The notes under the pieces are model-generated. The model was not told the origin of the DNA. It did no database searches and saw only the letters and a program-made list of their open reading frames with translations. The translations under genes and the position numbers were made by a program. This document shows positions 25,915-35,055 of a DNA stretch of 64,000 nt, piece by piece. Origin of the DNA: Pseudomonadota bacterium (GTDB taxonomy: Bacteria > Pseudomonadota > Gammaproteobacteria > Steroidobacterales > Steroidobacteraceae); NCBI GenBank assembly GCA_018241505.1, contig JAFEDS010000031.1, positions 1 through 64,000 of the forward strand. The letters are read 5' to 3'. The stretch's first letter is position 1. Each line of letters opens with the position of its first letter.

Positions 25915-27359
25915 TTCGACGCAGCGCCCGGGCCCGCGGCGCCCAGCGCGCCAAGCTGATAGTTCAATGCAGACTGCTGAATCAGGACGTCGTAGCGCGA
26001 GCCGGTCTCGGATATCTGGGCTGAGGTCAACTCGAGCTGCGCCTGGCTGAGCTCCACAATCGAGCTGCTGCCCGCCTTGTAGCGCGCCGCGGCGAGCTCG
26101 TATGCGTTCGCGGCATAGCGACTCAACTGTTGTGTTGTACGAAATCGCTCGCGGGCATTGTTGAGATTCAGCCAGGCAATGCGCACATCCCGGCTGATCG
26201 AATCCTCCAGGCTGCGCAGCGACTCCCCAGCGGCCTTGGCACGCAACTCAGCCTCGTGTTGCCGTGCCTGATAGAGGCCACCCGCAAACAAGGGGACGCT
26301 CACCTGGATGCCTCCCGCCGTATAGCTGTCAGGCAGGTGCACGTCATGAGAAGGTGCATCGCCACTCACAATGGCGGCGGAAATGCTCGGCAGCCGGGCG
26401 TCCCGTAGCGAACGCGCCAGGCGCTGGGCGGCATCGCGCTCGTCGCGGAAGCTCGCCAACTCCGGGCGGTCCTGCAGCGCCTGGTCGATCAACGTGGCGA
26501 CATCGTTGCCTGAGCTCACGGCCATGGGGTTGGACTCCACCAGGTCGAAGTGCTGCTGCTCGCGATAGCCCAGCACGGCTGACAAGGATGCCAGGGCCGA
26601 GTCAAAGTCGTTCTGAGCTCTCTGCAGCAGCAACCGGCCGTCCTCGAGCGCCACGCGGGCAAAACTGACATCCAGATCGGATTTGAGCTTGTTGGATGCC
26701 AGAATACTCACCCGATCGAGCAGCAGTTGACGGGTATCCACGGTCTGCTGCGCGACGTTGACAACCGCCTGCGCCTGCAGAACGCCGAAAAAGTCTCGAT
26801 CCACATCGAGCAGCACCTGCTCGCGGGTGGCGCGGGCATTGTGACCTTCGGCGCTGGCTCGCAGCTTGGTGCTCGCGGCCAGGTTGTAAGTGCGGCCAAA
26901 GTCGGTAATGAGTTGGCTGAGACCGGCGCCGAACGCGGCTCGGTTGAACACGCTGGGATTATTGATCCCGCCGGCAAGAATGCGCGTGTTGGCCGATTCC
27001 GCCTGGACAATGGAGCCGTAGAGATTCACCTGCGGCAACAGACCCGAGCGCGCCTGCTTGTAGACCTCGCCTTCGGCCAGGGCACGATAGTCCGCCGCGG
27101 CGATGCCGGGATGATTCTTCAGGGCAATCGCATGCGCTTGCTCCAGCGTCAGCGTCTGCGAAGGCGCTGTGGTCTGTGGCTCTGCAGCCGAAGCGGCTGA
27201 AGATTGTTGGGCGAGCACCACTGCCTGAGCAACGCTTGGCAGGGCCGCGATGAGGTTGTCCTTGGTTGCAACATTTGCGTCCGCTGCCACGGCCATCTGC
27301 GGCGACTGTGCCGCGACCAAAACAATTGCGCCGAGTCCTGCCAACACCGACTGCTTCAT
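25911..27359 (-). CDS. TolC-family outer-membrane efflux protein
   Basis: 482 residues. The signal peptide is about 1-25 (LGAIVLVAAQSPQMAVAA). Two OEP repeats of long alpha-helices with short barrel hairpins follow: TLEQAHAIALKNHPGIAAADYRALAEGEVYKQARSGLLPQVNL at the start of the first, and DRPELASFRDERDAAQRLARSLRDARLPSIS at the start of the second. It should form the trimeric exit duct for the RND pump encoded just upstream, whose stop it overlaps by four bases (ATGA). Confidence 0.93.
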   Translation of the reverse strand: MKQSVLAGLGAIVLVAAQSPQMAVAADANVATKDNLIAALPSVAQAVVLAQQSSAASAAEPQTTAPSQTLTLEQAHAIALKNHPGIAAADYRALAEGEVYKQARSGLLPQVNLYGSIVQAESANTRILAGGINNPSVFNRAAFGAGLSQLITDFGRTYNLAASTKLRASAEGHNARATREQVLLDVDRDFFGVLQAQAVVNVAQQTVDTRQLLLDRVSILASNKLKSDLDVSFARVALEDGRLLLQRAQNDFDSALASLSAVLGYREQQHFDLVESNPMAVSSGNDVATLIDQALQDRPELASFRDERDAAQRLARSLRDARLPSISAAIVSGDAPSHDVHLPDSYTAGGIQVSVPLFAGGLYQARQHEAELRAKAAGESLRSLEDSISRDVRIAWLNLNNARERFRTTQQLSRYAANAYELAAARYKAGSSSIVELSQAQLELTSAQISETGSRYDVLIQQSALNYQLGALGAAGPGAASK

Positions 27360-30300
27360 TGATTCGCTACCGCGCCGATCACATCCTGCGGACCCGCGCT
27401 TCCTCCAGCTCGGGGGCGCACTTCGTCGCGCCTGTGAACGATGTAGTAGGCCGCGGGGACAATGAAGACCGTCAAAACCACCGACACGGCGAGGCCGCCG
27501 ATGATCGCGCGGGCCAGCGGCGCATAGGCCTCACTTCCGGTGCCGAGCTTCAGCGCCATGGGGATCAGGCCCATGAGTGTCGCCAGCGATGTCATCAACA
27601 CCGGACGCAAACGTACCCGGCATGCGAGCGAGACGGCCTCACGCAGCGGGTGACCTTCCTCCCGGAGGCGATTGGTGAATTCAACTATCAGAATGCTGTT
27701 GGAGACCACGATACCCACCATCATCACAACACCCATCAGCGACATGACGTTGAGGGTCGTTCCGGTGAGAAAGAGGATCAGGAGCACTCCCGTGAGCCCG
27801 GTGGGCACAGCAAGCAGAATGAGCAAGGGATCCATGAAGGACTGAAACTGCGCCACGAGTATCAGGTACACGAGCAGCGTCGCCAGAATCAGACCGAAGC
27901 CGAATGCGCTGAAGGAAGTCCGCATTGCTTCGGCGGAGCCGCGGACCGTCACTCGGACACCCTCCGGCAATTGAGTGCCCTTGATGATGTTTTGCACCTG
28001 ATTGAGTACGCCGCTCAGGTCCTCACCGGACGGCGCCACATAGACGTCCATCTCGCGCCGCAACTGGTAATGATCCACTTCCGTGGGTGACTGGATATGC
28101 CGCAGGGTGCTCACAGTATCCAACTGTGTCGGGCGATCCGAACGCACGCCGCGCAGCGGCACCGCGGACAAATCGGCGAAGTTCCTGATCAGGTTCTCCG
28201 GATACTGCACGGTCAGCAGATAATCGTTGCCGCTCTTGGGGTCGACCCAATAGCTCGGCGCGATCATCTGGTTGGAGGTCAGCGCGGTGATGACATTGCC
28301 GACGACCTCCTTTTCATTGAGACCGAGCTCACTGGCGTGGATGCGGTCAACGTCGAGCTTCAGGGAAGGGTAGTCGATGTCCTGCGGGACCAGCACGTCA
28401 CTCACGCCCCTCAGGGCGCGGGCGCGTCTGGCAATGTCGTTAGCGACGTGATGAGCTGCTGCGAGGTTGGTGCCGCTTACCTGGATATCCAGCGGCGCCG
28501 GCAAACCCAGGTTCAGTACGGCATCGACCAGTCCGCCTGTCTGGAAATAGGCGGCGAGCTGCGGCATGCGTTCGCGCAGCCGCGCGCGCACGCGATCCAT
28601 GTATTGAAAGCTGCTGAGGCTGTGCTCATCTTCCAATCCGACCTGGACGAAAGCGGTGTGCGGTCCCGAGTTGGAGGTATACATGGATGAAAACCCGGGA
28701 GTCGTGCCGATGTTGGACACGATGATCTTCAGCTCCTTGGGGGGCACGACCGAGCGCACGATCTGCTCAACCTGGTTGACAATCTGATCGGTGATCTCCA
28801 GCCGCGTGCCGGTCGGCGCCTTGAGATTGATTACGAACTGGGCGGGATCGGTGCGCGGAAAGTAGGACTTGCCGACCAACGGATATAAACCCAGGCTGAG
28901 AATGAAGACTCCGGTGATGCCAAGCACGGTGGCCAGCGGTCGAAGCAGCGCCCGGCCGAGCATGCCTTCGTAGCGGTCGAGCATGCGGGTGAAGCCACTG
29001 TTGAATCGTTGGTTGAAGCGCTGGCCCCAGGAGAGGTGCTCACCGGCTGCGGCAGCGGACTCAGCGCCCCCGGCCGCGGCGGGCGTCTCATGGCCATGTA
29101 CGCCCTTGATCCACTTTGCACAAAACAGCGGCACCACCGTCATGGCGACGAAATACGACGCGAACAAGGAGAGCACCACGGCGAGCGCAAGGGCGGTAAA
29201 CAAAAACCGGCTCACGCCATAGAGGAAAGTCACCGGGAAGAACACGATCGCGGTGGTGAGGGTGGCCGCGAGCACCGGCAGCGCCACTTCCTTACCGCCA
29301 CGCTCGGCGGCTACCTCTGGAGGTTCACCGAGCTCCATGTGCCGAAAGATGTTCTCCAGGACCACGACCGAGTTGTCGATCAGCCTGGAAAATGCAAGCG
29401 CGAGACCTCCGAGGATCATTGCGTTGACCGTATTGTCGCCCACCGACAAGGCAATGAATGCGGCGAGCGCCGACAACGGAATCGACAGGAACACCGCCGC
29501 GGTAGCCCGCATGCTGCCAAGAAACACCAGGATCATGATCCCGGTCAGCGCAAGTCCGATGGCGCCTTCGTGGATCAGGTTCTCGATCGCGCTGCGGACG
29601 AATTTCGATTGATCGAACACGACTTTGGCGACGAGCTGCTTCGGAACGTCCAACAGCCGTGACACACCGGCTTTGATTCCGTCGACTACCGCAATGGTGT
29701 TGGCGTCGCCGCCTTGCTTGAGCACCGGTAGATAGACGGACGGTTGCCCGTCCACCCGCACGATGTTGTTCTGGATCTGGGCGGCGTCCTGGGCTTTACC
29801 GACATCCTGGACGAGCACCGACGCATTGCCGACGGTCTTGAGCGGCAGGCGATTGATATCCGATATCGAATTCACCTGGCTGTTGGCATACAGGTTGTAA
29901 TCGTAAGGCCCGATCTTGACATCACCCGCGGGGAGAATCAGGTTGGCCTCGTTGACGGTGCGTACCACATCCATGACGCTCAACTGGTGGGCCTGCAGCT
30001 TGAGTGGATCCACGTACACCATGATCTGCCGATACCGGCCGCCGAAGGGTTGCGGAACCGACGCGCCGGGAACGTTCGCGATCTGATTGCGGACATCGTA
30101 TTGACCGATGTCGCGCAGCTTTGCCTCATTCAACCCCGCCCCCTTCAAGGTAACCAGACAGACCGGCAGGCTGGAGGCGTCGAATTTCAATACCACCGGC
30201 GGCAGGGTTCCGGGTGGCAGCTTGCGCAGGTCCGCCATCGCCAGGTTGGCGATGCTCGTGACCGCGGAGTCGGCATTGAATCCAGGTTGGAAGTAGATTT

Positions 30301-30568
30301 TGATCAGACTCACGCCCGGAAGTGAGCGCGACTCAATGTGATCGACACCGCTTGCCAGAGTGAAGAACCGCTCGAAACGGCCGGTAATGTCGGTCTCGAC
30401 CTGTTCCGGCGGCATTCCGGAAAAGAACGTCGCGACCACCACGACGGGTATGCGGATGGCCGGAAACAGATCGACCGGCATTTTCACGACACTGGTGACC
30501 CCGACCACGCAGGTGATCAGGCAAATAACAATGACCAGGTACGGAAAGCGGATGGCAAAGCGTGACAT
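27356..30568 (-). CDS. RND efflux transporter permease
   Basis: About 1070 residues from MSRFAIRFPYLVIVICLI (ATG 30568). An in-frame ATG at 30652 would add an unlikely leader. Twelve membrane helices and two large periplasmic loops give the AcrB/CzcA fold. The proton-relay residues differ from AcrB. TM4 reads RLIDNSVVVLENI, so the double aspartate is Asp398-Asn399. TM10 reads GIVVSNSILIVEF, with Ser956 where AcrB has its lysine. This fits a distinct RND subfamily, and the substrate is not known. It is encoded between the RraA-like gene (20 bp upstream) and the TolC-like gene. Confidence 0.93.
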   Translation of the reverse strand: MSRFAIRFPYLVIVICLITCVVGVTSVVKMPVDLFPAIRIPVVVVATFFSGMPPEQVETDITGRFERFFTLASGVDHIESRSLPGVSLIKIYFQPGFNADSAVTSIANLAMADLRKLPPGTLPPVVLKFDASSLPVCLVTLKGAGLNEAKLRDIGQYDVRNQIANVPGASVPQPFGGRYRQIMVYVDPLKLQAHQLSVMDVVRTVNEANLILPAGDVKIGPYDYNLYANSQVNSISDINRLPLKTVGNASVLVQDVGKAQDAAQIQNNIVRVDGQPSVYLPVLKQGGDANTIAVVDGIKAGVSRLLDVPKQLVAKVVFDQSKFVRSAIENLIHEGAIGLALTGIMILVFLGSMRATAAVFLSIPLSALAAFIALSVGDNTVNAMILGGLALAFSRLIDNSVVVLENIFRHMELGEPPEVAAERGGKEVALPVLAATLTTAIVFFPVTFLYGVSRFLFTALALAVVLSLFASYFVAMTVVPLFCAKWIKGVHGHETPAAAGGAESAAAAGEHLSWGQRFNQRFNSGFTRMLDRYEGMLGRALLRPLATVLGITGVFILSLGLYPLVGKSYFPRTDPAQFVINLKAPTGTRLEITDQIVNQVEQIVRSVVPPKELKIIVSNIGTTPGFSSMYTSNSGPHTAFVQVGLEDEHSLSSFQYMDRVRARLRERMPQLAAYFQTGGLVDAVLNLGLPAPLDIQVSGTNLAAAHHVANDIARRARALRGVSDVLVPQDIDYPSLKLDVDRIHASELGLNEKEVVGNVITALTSNQMIAPSYWVDPKSGNDYLLTVQYPENLIRNFADLSAVPLRGVRSDRPTQLDTVSTLRHIQSPTEVDHYQLRREMDVYVAPSGEDLSGVLNQVQNIIKGTQLPEGVRVTVRGSAEAMRTSFSAFGFGLILATLLVYLILVAQFQSFMDPLLILLAVPTGLTGVLLILFLTGTTLNVMSLMGVVMMVGIVVSNSILIVEFTNRLREEGHPLREAVSLACRVRLRPVLMTSLATLMGLIPMALKLGTGSEAYAPLARAIIGGLAVSVVLTVFIVPAAYYIVHRRDEVRPRAGGSAGPQDVIGAVANQ

Positions 30569-30588
30569 AGGCAACAACCGGCGCGAGT

Positions 30589-31284
30589 TTACTTCTGGGA
30601 TTCCGCGACCAAGGCGCGAAGCTTTTCGACTGTAAAATCGGCGGAGCGGCACAGGGCAATCAACGCCTGTTCGCGCGCCCGGAGCCGCTCCGCTGTTTCA
30701 GGAATCAAAGGCGCGATGGCCATCGGTATGGACTGCACACCGTGAAGATCCCCATGCAGCAGATCACCCGATTGAATGCAAAGTCCGCCGACCTTCACAG
30801 GTTGCCCAAAGTCAACGATGTGAACGTAGCCGTGGGATACCGACACGCTGCCCGCGAAGTAGTGAAAGCCGGCAGCGCGCGCCGCAGGGATGTCGCGCAC
30901 CGCTCCGTTGGTAACCACACCCACGCAATGCAACGCCTTCAGGATGCTCATGTGTACTTCCCCTACGAGCGAGCACAAACCCGGTTGCGTCGCGGTGTCT
31001 TCGACTACTACGACGCGCGGCGCCGGAAGCGAACAGACGTAGTCCCACCAATCGGTCCTGTCCGGGTAGACACCGCTCGTAGTGGGAGGAGATGAGCCGC
31101 GTATTTTCACGGTCGCGGCATAACCCACCATGGGCGTGAGCTCCGGGAACAGGCTGCGCACACTGTGATTGACGAAGCCTTCGTTACGCAGCCGCTGATG
31201 GAAAGTCTCAATTGTATTGGCCAGCGTGCACGCATCGAGGCGGCCCAGTGACTGCAACAGTTGTTCGTCGAGCATGGTTGTCAT
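30589..31284 (-). CDS. RraA-like / HMG-aldolase-fold protein inside the efflux operon
   Basis: 231 residues. The RraA fold shows VVVVEDTA, GVVTNGAVRDIPAARAAGFHYFAG, and PVKVGGLCIQSGDLLHGDLHGVQSIP. The Arg-Asp pair (VRD) and preceding Gly used by HMG/CHA aldolases are present. The usual GDADGVVVVP is GDLHGVQSIP, so one metal-site-like residue may differ. Relatives are either divalent-metal aldolases acting on 4-hydroxy-4-methyl-2-oxoglutarate or the RNase E inhibitor RraA. It overlaps the adaptor gene by four bases. A lyase or RNase regulator here is unusual and may point to the pump's substrate. Confidence 0.85.
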   Translation of the reverse strand: MTTMLDEQLLQSLGRLDACTLANTIETFHQRLRNEGFVNHSVRSLFPELTPMVGYAATVKIRGSSPPTTSGVYPDRTDWWDYVCSLPAPRVVVVEDTATQPGLCSLVGEVHMSILKALHCVGVVTNGAVRDIPAARAAGFHYFAGSVSVSHGYVHIVDFGQPVKVGGLCIQSGDLLHGDLHGVQSIPMAIAPLIPETAERLRAREQALIALCRSADFTVEKLRALVAESQK

Positions 31285-32471
31285 TCGCGCGCCAGGGGAG
31301 CCGTGATTCGCGGGTCGACCTTTTGCCCTACCGTCACCTGGGCAGGATTGCCGAGCATCACCAGATCCCCCTCCGCGAGGCCGGAGAGGACTTCATACTT
31401 GGAGGGGGTTTCGATGCCGAGTTTCACGGGGCGCTCTTCAACCTGGTGGGCGGCGTTCACCACGAGCACCGATTTGCCTCCGGGCGGGATCGCTTCGACC
31501 GGAATTGCCAGCGCATTCGAGCGCTGATCCACCTTCAGGGTCACGTTGGCATACATCCCGGGGACCAACTCGAGAGTCGGGTTTGGCACTTCCATCTCCA
31601 CGATCATGGTCCGTGTGCTGTCATCGATCTGGTTCGAGAAGCGGGCCACTTTGCCCTCGAAGGTGCGATTGCCGAGCGAATCCACTTTGACCGAGACTGC
31701 GGCGTTTCGCTGTATGCCGCTGACATAGTCCACCGATACCGGGAAGTCGAGGCGCAGCAGATTGTTGTCAGACAGGCGCACCAACGGCATGGTCTGTTGA
31801 GATGCGGTGCCGGCCTGGATCAGCGCCCCCGGATCGGCGTAGCGTTTGGTGATCACCCCGCCAAAGGGCGCGGTGATTTGGGTGTAGCTCACCAGGGTGC
31901 GGAATTTCTGCACGTCCGATCGGGCCCCGGCAAGCGCGCCTTGGGCGGTTGCGTCCCTGGCCTCCGCGGTATCCAGGTCCTGCTGCGCAATGAGGTTGGG
32001 ATGCGCCTTGTTGACTTCCAGCAGGCGCGTATACGCCAGGTGCGCATCCTTGTAATCGGCCGCGGCCCGTTGTTCGGCAGCACTGGCATGATCGAGCTCG
32101 TCGTGAAGCTCCGGAATCTCGAGGACGGCCAGAAGTTGCCCCGCCTGCACCTTGTCGCCGATATCCACATTCATTCGTTGCACATATCCGGACACCTTGG
32201 CGTGCAGATCCACTTCGTTGTACGGCCGGAATTCCGCCGGAATGGTCAGCTCCTTGAAGAGATCTTCTCGATCCACTTTCACAACGGCCACGCTGGAAGT
32301 GGTCGCCGCCGCATCTGTTTGCGCGTGCGCGGTTCGGTGCCAGGACCAGGCAACCACGAGACCTGCGACAATCGCGCCCAGGAGCAGCGATACGCTCCAG
32401 CCGAGTCGTTTGCGTGAGGTGAGCGGATGCGAAGTCCAGGGGCGCCCGGTCGGCATGTTGGTGTTGTTCAT
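31281..32471 (-). CDS. RND efflux periplasmic adaptor (HlyD/MFP family)
   Basis: 396 residues. One N-terminal membrane anchor (about 25-46, VSLLLGAIVAGLVVAW). Lipoyl half VSGYVQRMNVDIGDKVQAGQLLAVLE, a coiled-coil hairpin (about 118-195), the second lipoyl half ITAPFGGVITKRYADPGALIQAG, then beta-barrel and membrane-proximal domains. It bridges the RND pump and the TolC-like duct. It is the second gene of the unit, 35 bp after the response regulator stop. Confidence 0.93.
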   Translation of the reverse strand: MNNTNMPTGRPWTSHPLTSRKRLGWSVSLLLGAIVAGLVVAWSWHRTAHAQTDAAATTSSVAVVKVDREDLFKELTIPAEFRPYNEVDLHAKVSGYVQRMNVDIGDKVQAGQLLAVLEIPELHDELDHASAAEQRAAADYKDAHLAYTRLLEVNKAHPNLIAQQDLDTAEARDATAQGALAGARSDVQKFRTLVSYTQITAPFGGVITKRYADPGALIQAGTASQQTMPLVRLSDNNLLRLDFPVSVDYVSGIQRNAAVSVKVDSLGNRTFEGKVARFSNQIDDSTRTMIVEMEVPNPTLELVPGMYANVTLKVDQRSNALAIPVEAIPPGGKSVLVVNAAHQVEERPVKLGIETPSKYEVLSGLAEGDLVMLGNPAQVTVGQKVDPRITAPLARE

Positions 32472-32506
32472 GAGAGTGTTTGCACGAAAGGAAAATTCAC
32501 CGCTCG

Positions 32507-33178
32507 TCAGCCCTCGGTCAGGCCGTAGCCCACGCCGCGTACCATGCGGATCAATTTGGTAGGGAAGGGGTCATCGACTTTGCGCCGCAGATGGCGGACA
32601 TACACATCGACAATGTTGTTCAGTCCTTCGAAGCTCCGATCCCACACATGCTCGATGATCGTGGTTCGGGACAATACCCGGCCGGGGTTCGTGGCCAGGT
32701 ACTCGAGCAGGGAATACTCCTTGGGAGTGAGCTCAATCTTGTGGCCGTCCCGCTTGACCTGGTGCAGAAGGCGATCGACCTCGAGATCGCCCACACGCAG
32801 GATGGCGGCACGGCTCAGGGATCCCCGTCGCAAGAGCGCCTTCACCCGCATGACCAACTCTGCAAGCACGAACGGCTTGGTGACGTAGTCATCGGCCCCT
32901 GCCTCGAAGTGCTCGAGTTTGGCCTCAGGCAGATCGCGCGCGCTCAGGATGAGGATCGGAACTTCCCGGTTCCGGTGGCGCACACGTCTCAGGACCTCCG
33001 TACCACTCAGTTGCGGCAACATCAAATCCAGGATGATGAGATCGTAGTCATGGGCTTGGGCCATCTCCCAAGCCGTGTTCCCATCCAGCGCAACCGCCAC
33101 CGCGTACCGTTCGGCCTCGAGCGCCCGTGCAATCAAATTGCAGAGCTTCTTCTCGTCCTCAACCAATAGGATGCGCAT
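32507..33178 (-). CDS. OmpR-family response regulator without an adjacent kinase
   Basis: 223 residues, receiver with Asp51 in LIILDLMLPQL and YVTKPFVLAEL, winged helix with ELTPKEYSLLEYLATNPGRVLSR and RGVGYGLTEG. Large stretches match the regulator at 21470 residue for residue (LRVGDLEVDRL, MIIEHVWD/TIIEHVWD, NIVDVYVRHLR). No histidine kinase is next to it on either side. It opens the efflux operon and probably controls it. Cross-phosphorylation by the kinase at 22147 is an obvious possibility. Confidence 0.93.
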   Translation of the reverse strand: MRILLVEDEKKLCNLIARALEAERYAVAVALDGNTAWEMAQAHDYDLIILDLMLPQLSGTEVLRRVRHRNREVPILILSARDLPEAKLEHFEAGADDYVTKPFVLAELVMRVKALLRRGSLSRAAILRVGDLEVDRLLHQVKRDGHKIELTPKEYSLLEYLATNPGRVLSRTTIIEHVWDRSFEGLNNIVDVYVRHLRRKVDDPFPTKLIRMVRGVGYGLTEG

Positions 33179-33294
33179 GGGTCGGCTTCGCGGGGCACCG
33201 GGAAGGTGGGCCGACCATAGGAGAACACGCCAACATGAAGCGGTGGCGTATGGTGGATTAAAATCCTTTCAGAAAAGGGAGGCTGAAACGGGCC

Positions 33295-34845
33295 TCAATA
33301 GACCAGCGAGAACCGCGTCAAGAACGCATTCTCTCCCGCCCGGTCGTTGCCGGCCGGTGCGCCGCCGGCAAATCGCGTCCGCTCGTAATCAAACATCCAT
33401 TTGACATTCTGGTTGAGATACCAGTTGATCCCAATACCGGCCGCGGTCGCTTTGCGAGGCGCCGCGTTCGGATCGGCGAATGATGAGGCACCGTCCGCGA
33501 ATGCCGCTTCGTCAATCCGCAACTGGTGAAATCGCGCCACCAGCTCCCACGCACCCCAGCCGGGCTTGCCGGGCTCGAAGGTCGACTTCGGGGTGAAGCT
33601 GTTGTATGTGGCACGCTCTCCCGTCAGGAAGTACGACAGCGAGACCTGCCACGCCTGGTTGTCCATGGTGTCAGAACGAGTCAGTGAGCCTGACACCTGT
33701 CGTCTGACTTGCTGGTTTGCCTGCACATACTCGCCAATCACACCCAGACTACCGGCGTAGTAGTAAAACTGCGGCGTCCACCGCTCGCGCTTGCCGTCGG
33801 CATACGTAGCGCTCGTCCCCGTGCGATACGTGAAGAAGGTCTGCTGGCCCGGCGTCTTATAACTTGCCAACAGGGTGTTGGTGGCGGAGCCGGTGGTATT
33901 GACGTAAGTGCCGCCGATGCCAAATCCCAAGCCCCGTAAATAGGGATTCCCGGACTTGACGAAAGGTTGGGCGAACAGGCGGCCCTCCCAGTCGCGCTTG
34001 CCGTCGTTGTCGACGTCCGGTGTCGTGTTGGCATCCGTGCTCGTACCATCCGTCGTGCCGTCGAAGTACCCGATGGCATAACCCAATGCGCCGCCGGCGA
34101 TATCGCCGCCGATCTGCACCCCCAGGTCGCGGTTTGGAACCAGCGCCGAGGGGAAACCCAGCTCCAGGAAGCGGTTGAACTGATCCGGCTGCAATCTCTC
34201 CAGCCCCACCGGCCCCTTGAACTTGCCGGCCTGCACGGCCAACCACGGCGCAAAGCGTCCGGTCACGAACGCGTCCACCACGATCGACCTGCCGTTGCCG
34301 AAGTCCGGCATGAACCGAAAGTCATAGATGCGGTCCAGCGTGCCTTCGAAGTACGGGCGCACGCGCCGGAACGTCCAGGTTTCCGCCGTGTTGGGGGTGC
34401 TGTGGTCGGAAAAGAAACGGCCGTCGACGGCGAGGTTGCCGCGGAAGCGAATGACATTGGCGCCGTCTGCGCTCGAAATGAACAACCCGGAGGGACCGGC
34501 TACGACAGTACCCGCCGCGCCCTGTTGCGTGCCCGCGGGGCCTGTGTTGGTGGATGCCTCGATCGCCGCCTTTCCCGAAACCGCTGCGGTCGCGCCGGCA
34601 GTTGCCGTAGAGGAGGGTGTTGGTGTGGCATTGCGCTCGGCTTCCTGTCGGGCGGCGGCCTGCGCGATTTCTTCCTTCTGCTCTTGCAACTCGTGCTCGA
34701 GGGCCTCGATCCGCTTCTCCTGCGCATCCAACTTCTCGAGCAGGGCTTTCATGTCGGGTGCGCTTTGCGCCAGCGCGCCATTGACGTGCAGGCCCATGGG
34801 CAGAGACAGGGCGGTGAGGACCGCGAGCCGAATGCGAGGGGTCAT
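33295..34845 (-). CDS. OprO/OprP-type phosphate-selective porin family protein
   Basis: 516 residues. Signal peptide about 1-26 (SLPMGLHVNGALA). A strong coiled coil follows, DMKALLEKLDAQEKRIEALE continuing to about residue 70, then a Ser/Thr/Ala linker. From about 125 the barrel begins (GANVIRFRGNLAVDGRFFSD). Family blocks are RRVRPYFEGTLDRIYDFRFMPDFG, GKFKGPVGLERLQPD and the end FLTRFSLVY with terminal tyrosine. The family forms anion or polyphosphate channels. The upstream region has one perfect PhoB half-site with poor neighbours. It is separated by 116 bp from the response regulator and is probably its own unit. Confidence 0.88.
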   Translation of the reverse strand: MTPRIRLAVLTALSLPMGLHVNGALAQSAPDMKALLEKLDAQEKRIEALEHELQEQKEEIAQAAARQEAERNATPTPSSTATAGATAAVSGKAAIEASTNTGPAGTQQGAAGTVVAGPSGLFISSADGANVIRFRGNLAVDGRFFSDHSTPNTAETWTFRRVRPYFEGTLDRIYDFRFMPDFGNGRSIVVDAFVTGRFAPWLAVQAGKFKGPVGLERLQPDQFNRFLELGFPSALVPNRDLGVQIGGDIAGGALGYAIGYFDGTTDGTSTDANTTPDVDNDGKRDWEGRLFAQPFVKSGNPYLRGLGFGIGGTYVNTTGSATNTLLASYKTPGQQTFFTYRTGTSATYADGKRERWTPQFYYYAGSLGVIGEYVQANQQVRRQVSGSLTRSDTMDNQAWQVSLSYFLTGERATYNSFTPKSTFEPGKPGWGAWELVARFHQLRIDEAAFADGASSFADPNAAPRKATAAGIGINWYLNQNVKWMFDYERTRFAGGAPAGNDRAGENAFLTRFSLVY

Positions 34846-34902
34846 GAATTCTCCCGGATAGTGATCCGGAAGGATGCTAGGCAGTGACCGGTTATGAAGT
34901 CA

Positions 34903-34931
34903 GTCGATAGGCGGTGACAGAGTGGTCACGA
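34903..34931 (-). promoter_or_regulatory. Weak PhoB-like site upstream of the OprP-like porin
   Basis: On the minus strand TCGTGAC (34931-34925), CTGTCAC (34920-34914) and TATCGAC (34909-34903) keep the 11-bp spacing, but only the middle one matches the consensus well. It is 69 bp or more from the porin start. The family's role in phosphate uptake makes it worth listing. Confidence 0.35.
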
Positions 34932-35026
34932 CGTCCGGCAGCACTCAATTCAATACGTTGGGAAAATGCGACCCGGGCCCCCGGGGCGGCGGCTCGGCTC
35001 GCCTGAACACATATATCTGGTGACAC

Positions 35027-35055
35027 CTTTTTGGGGCTCGGGAACCCTCAAAAAG
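35027..35055. promoter_or_regulatory. Ten-base-pair hairpin in the AT-rich leader between two porin genes
   Basis: CTTTTTGGGG (35027-35036) pairs with CCTCAAAAAG (35046-35055), with one G-T pair. The T-run precedes the GC core and an A-run follows it, so it is not a normal terminator on either strand. The 383-bp gap 34846-35228 holds the weak PhoB site, a GC-rich patch near 34970, this hairpin, and an AT-rich stretch with TGATCA-AAG-TGATCA at 35150-35164. No gene was seen in it. Confidence 0.45.
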
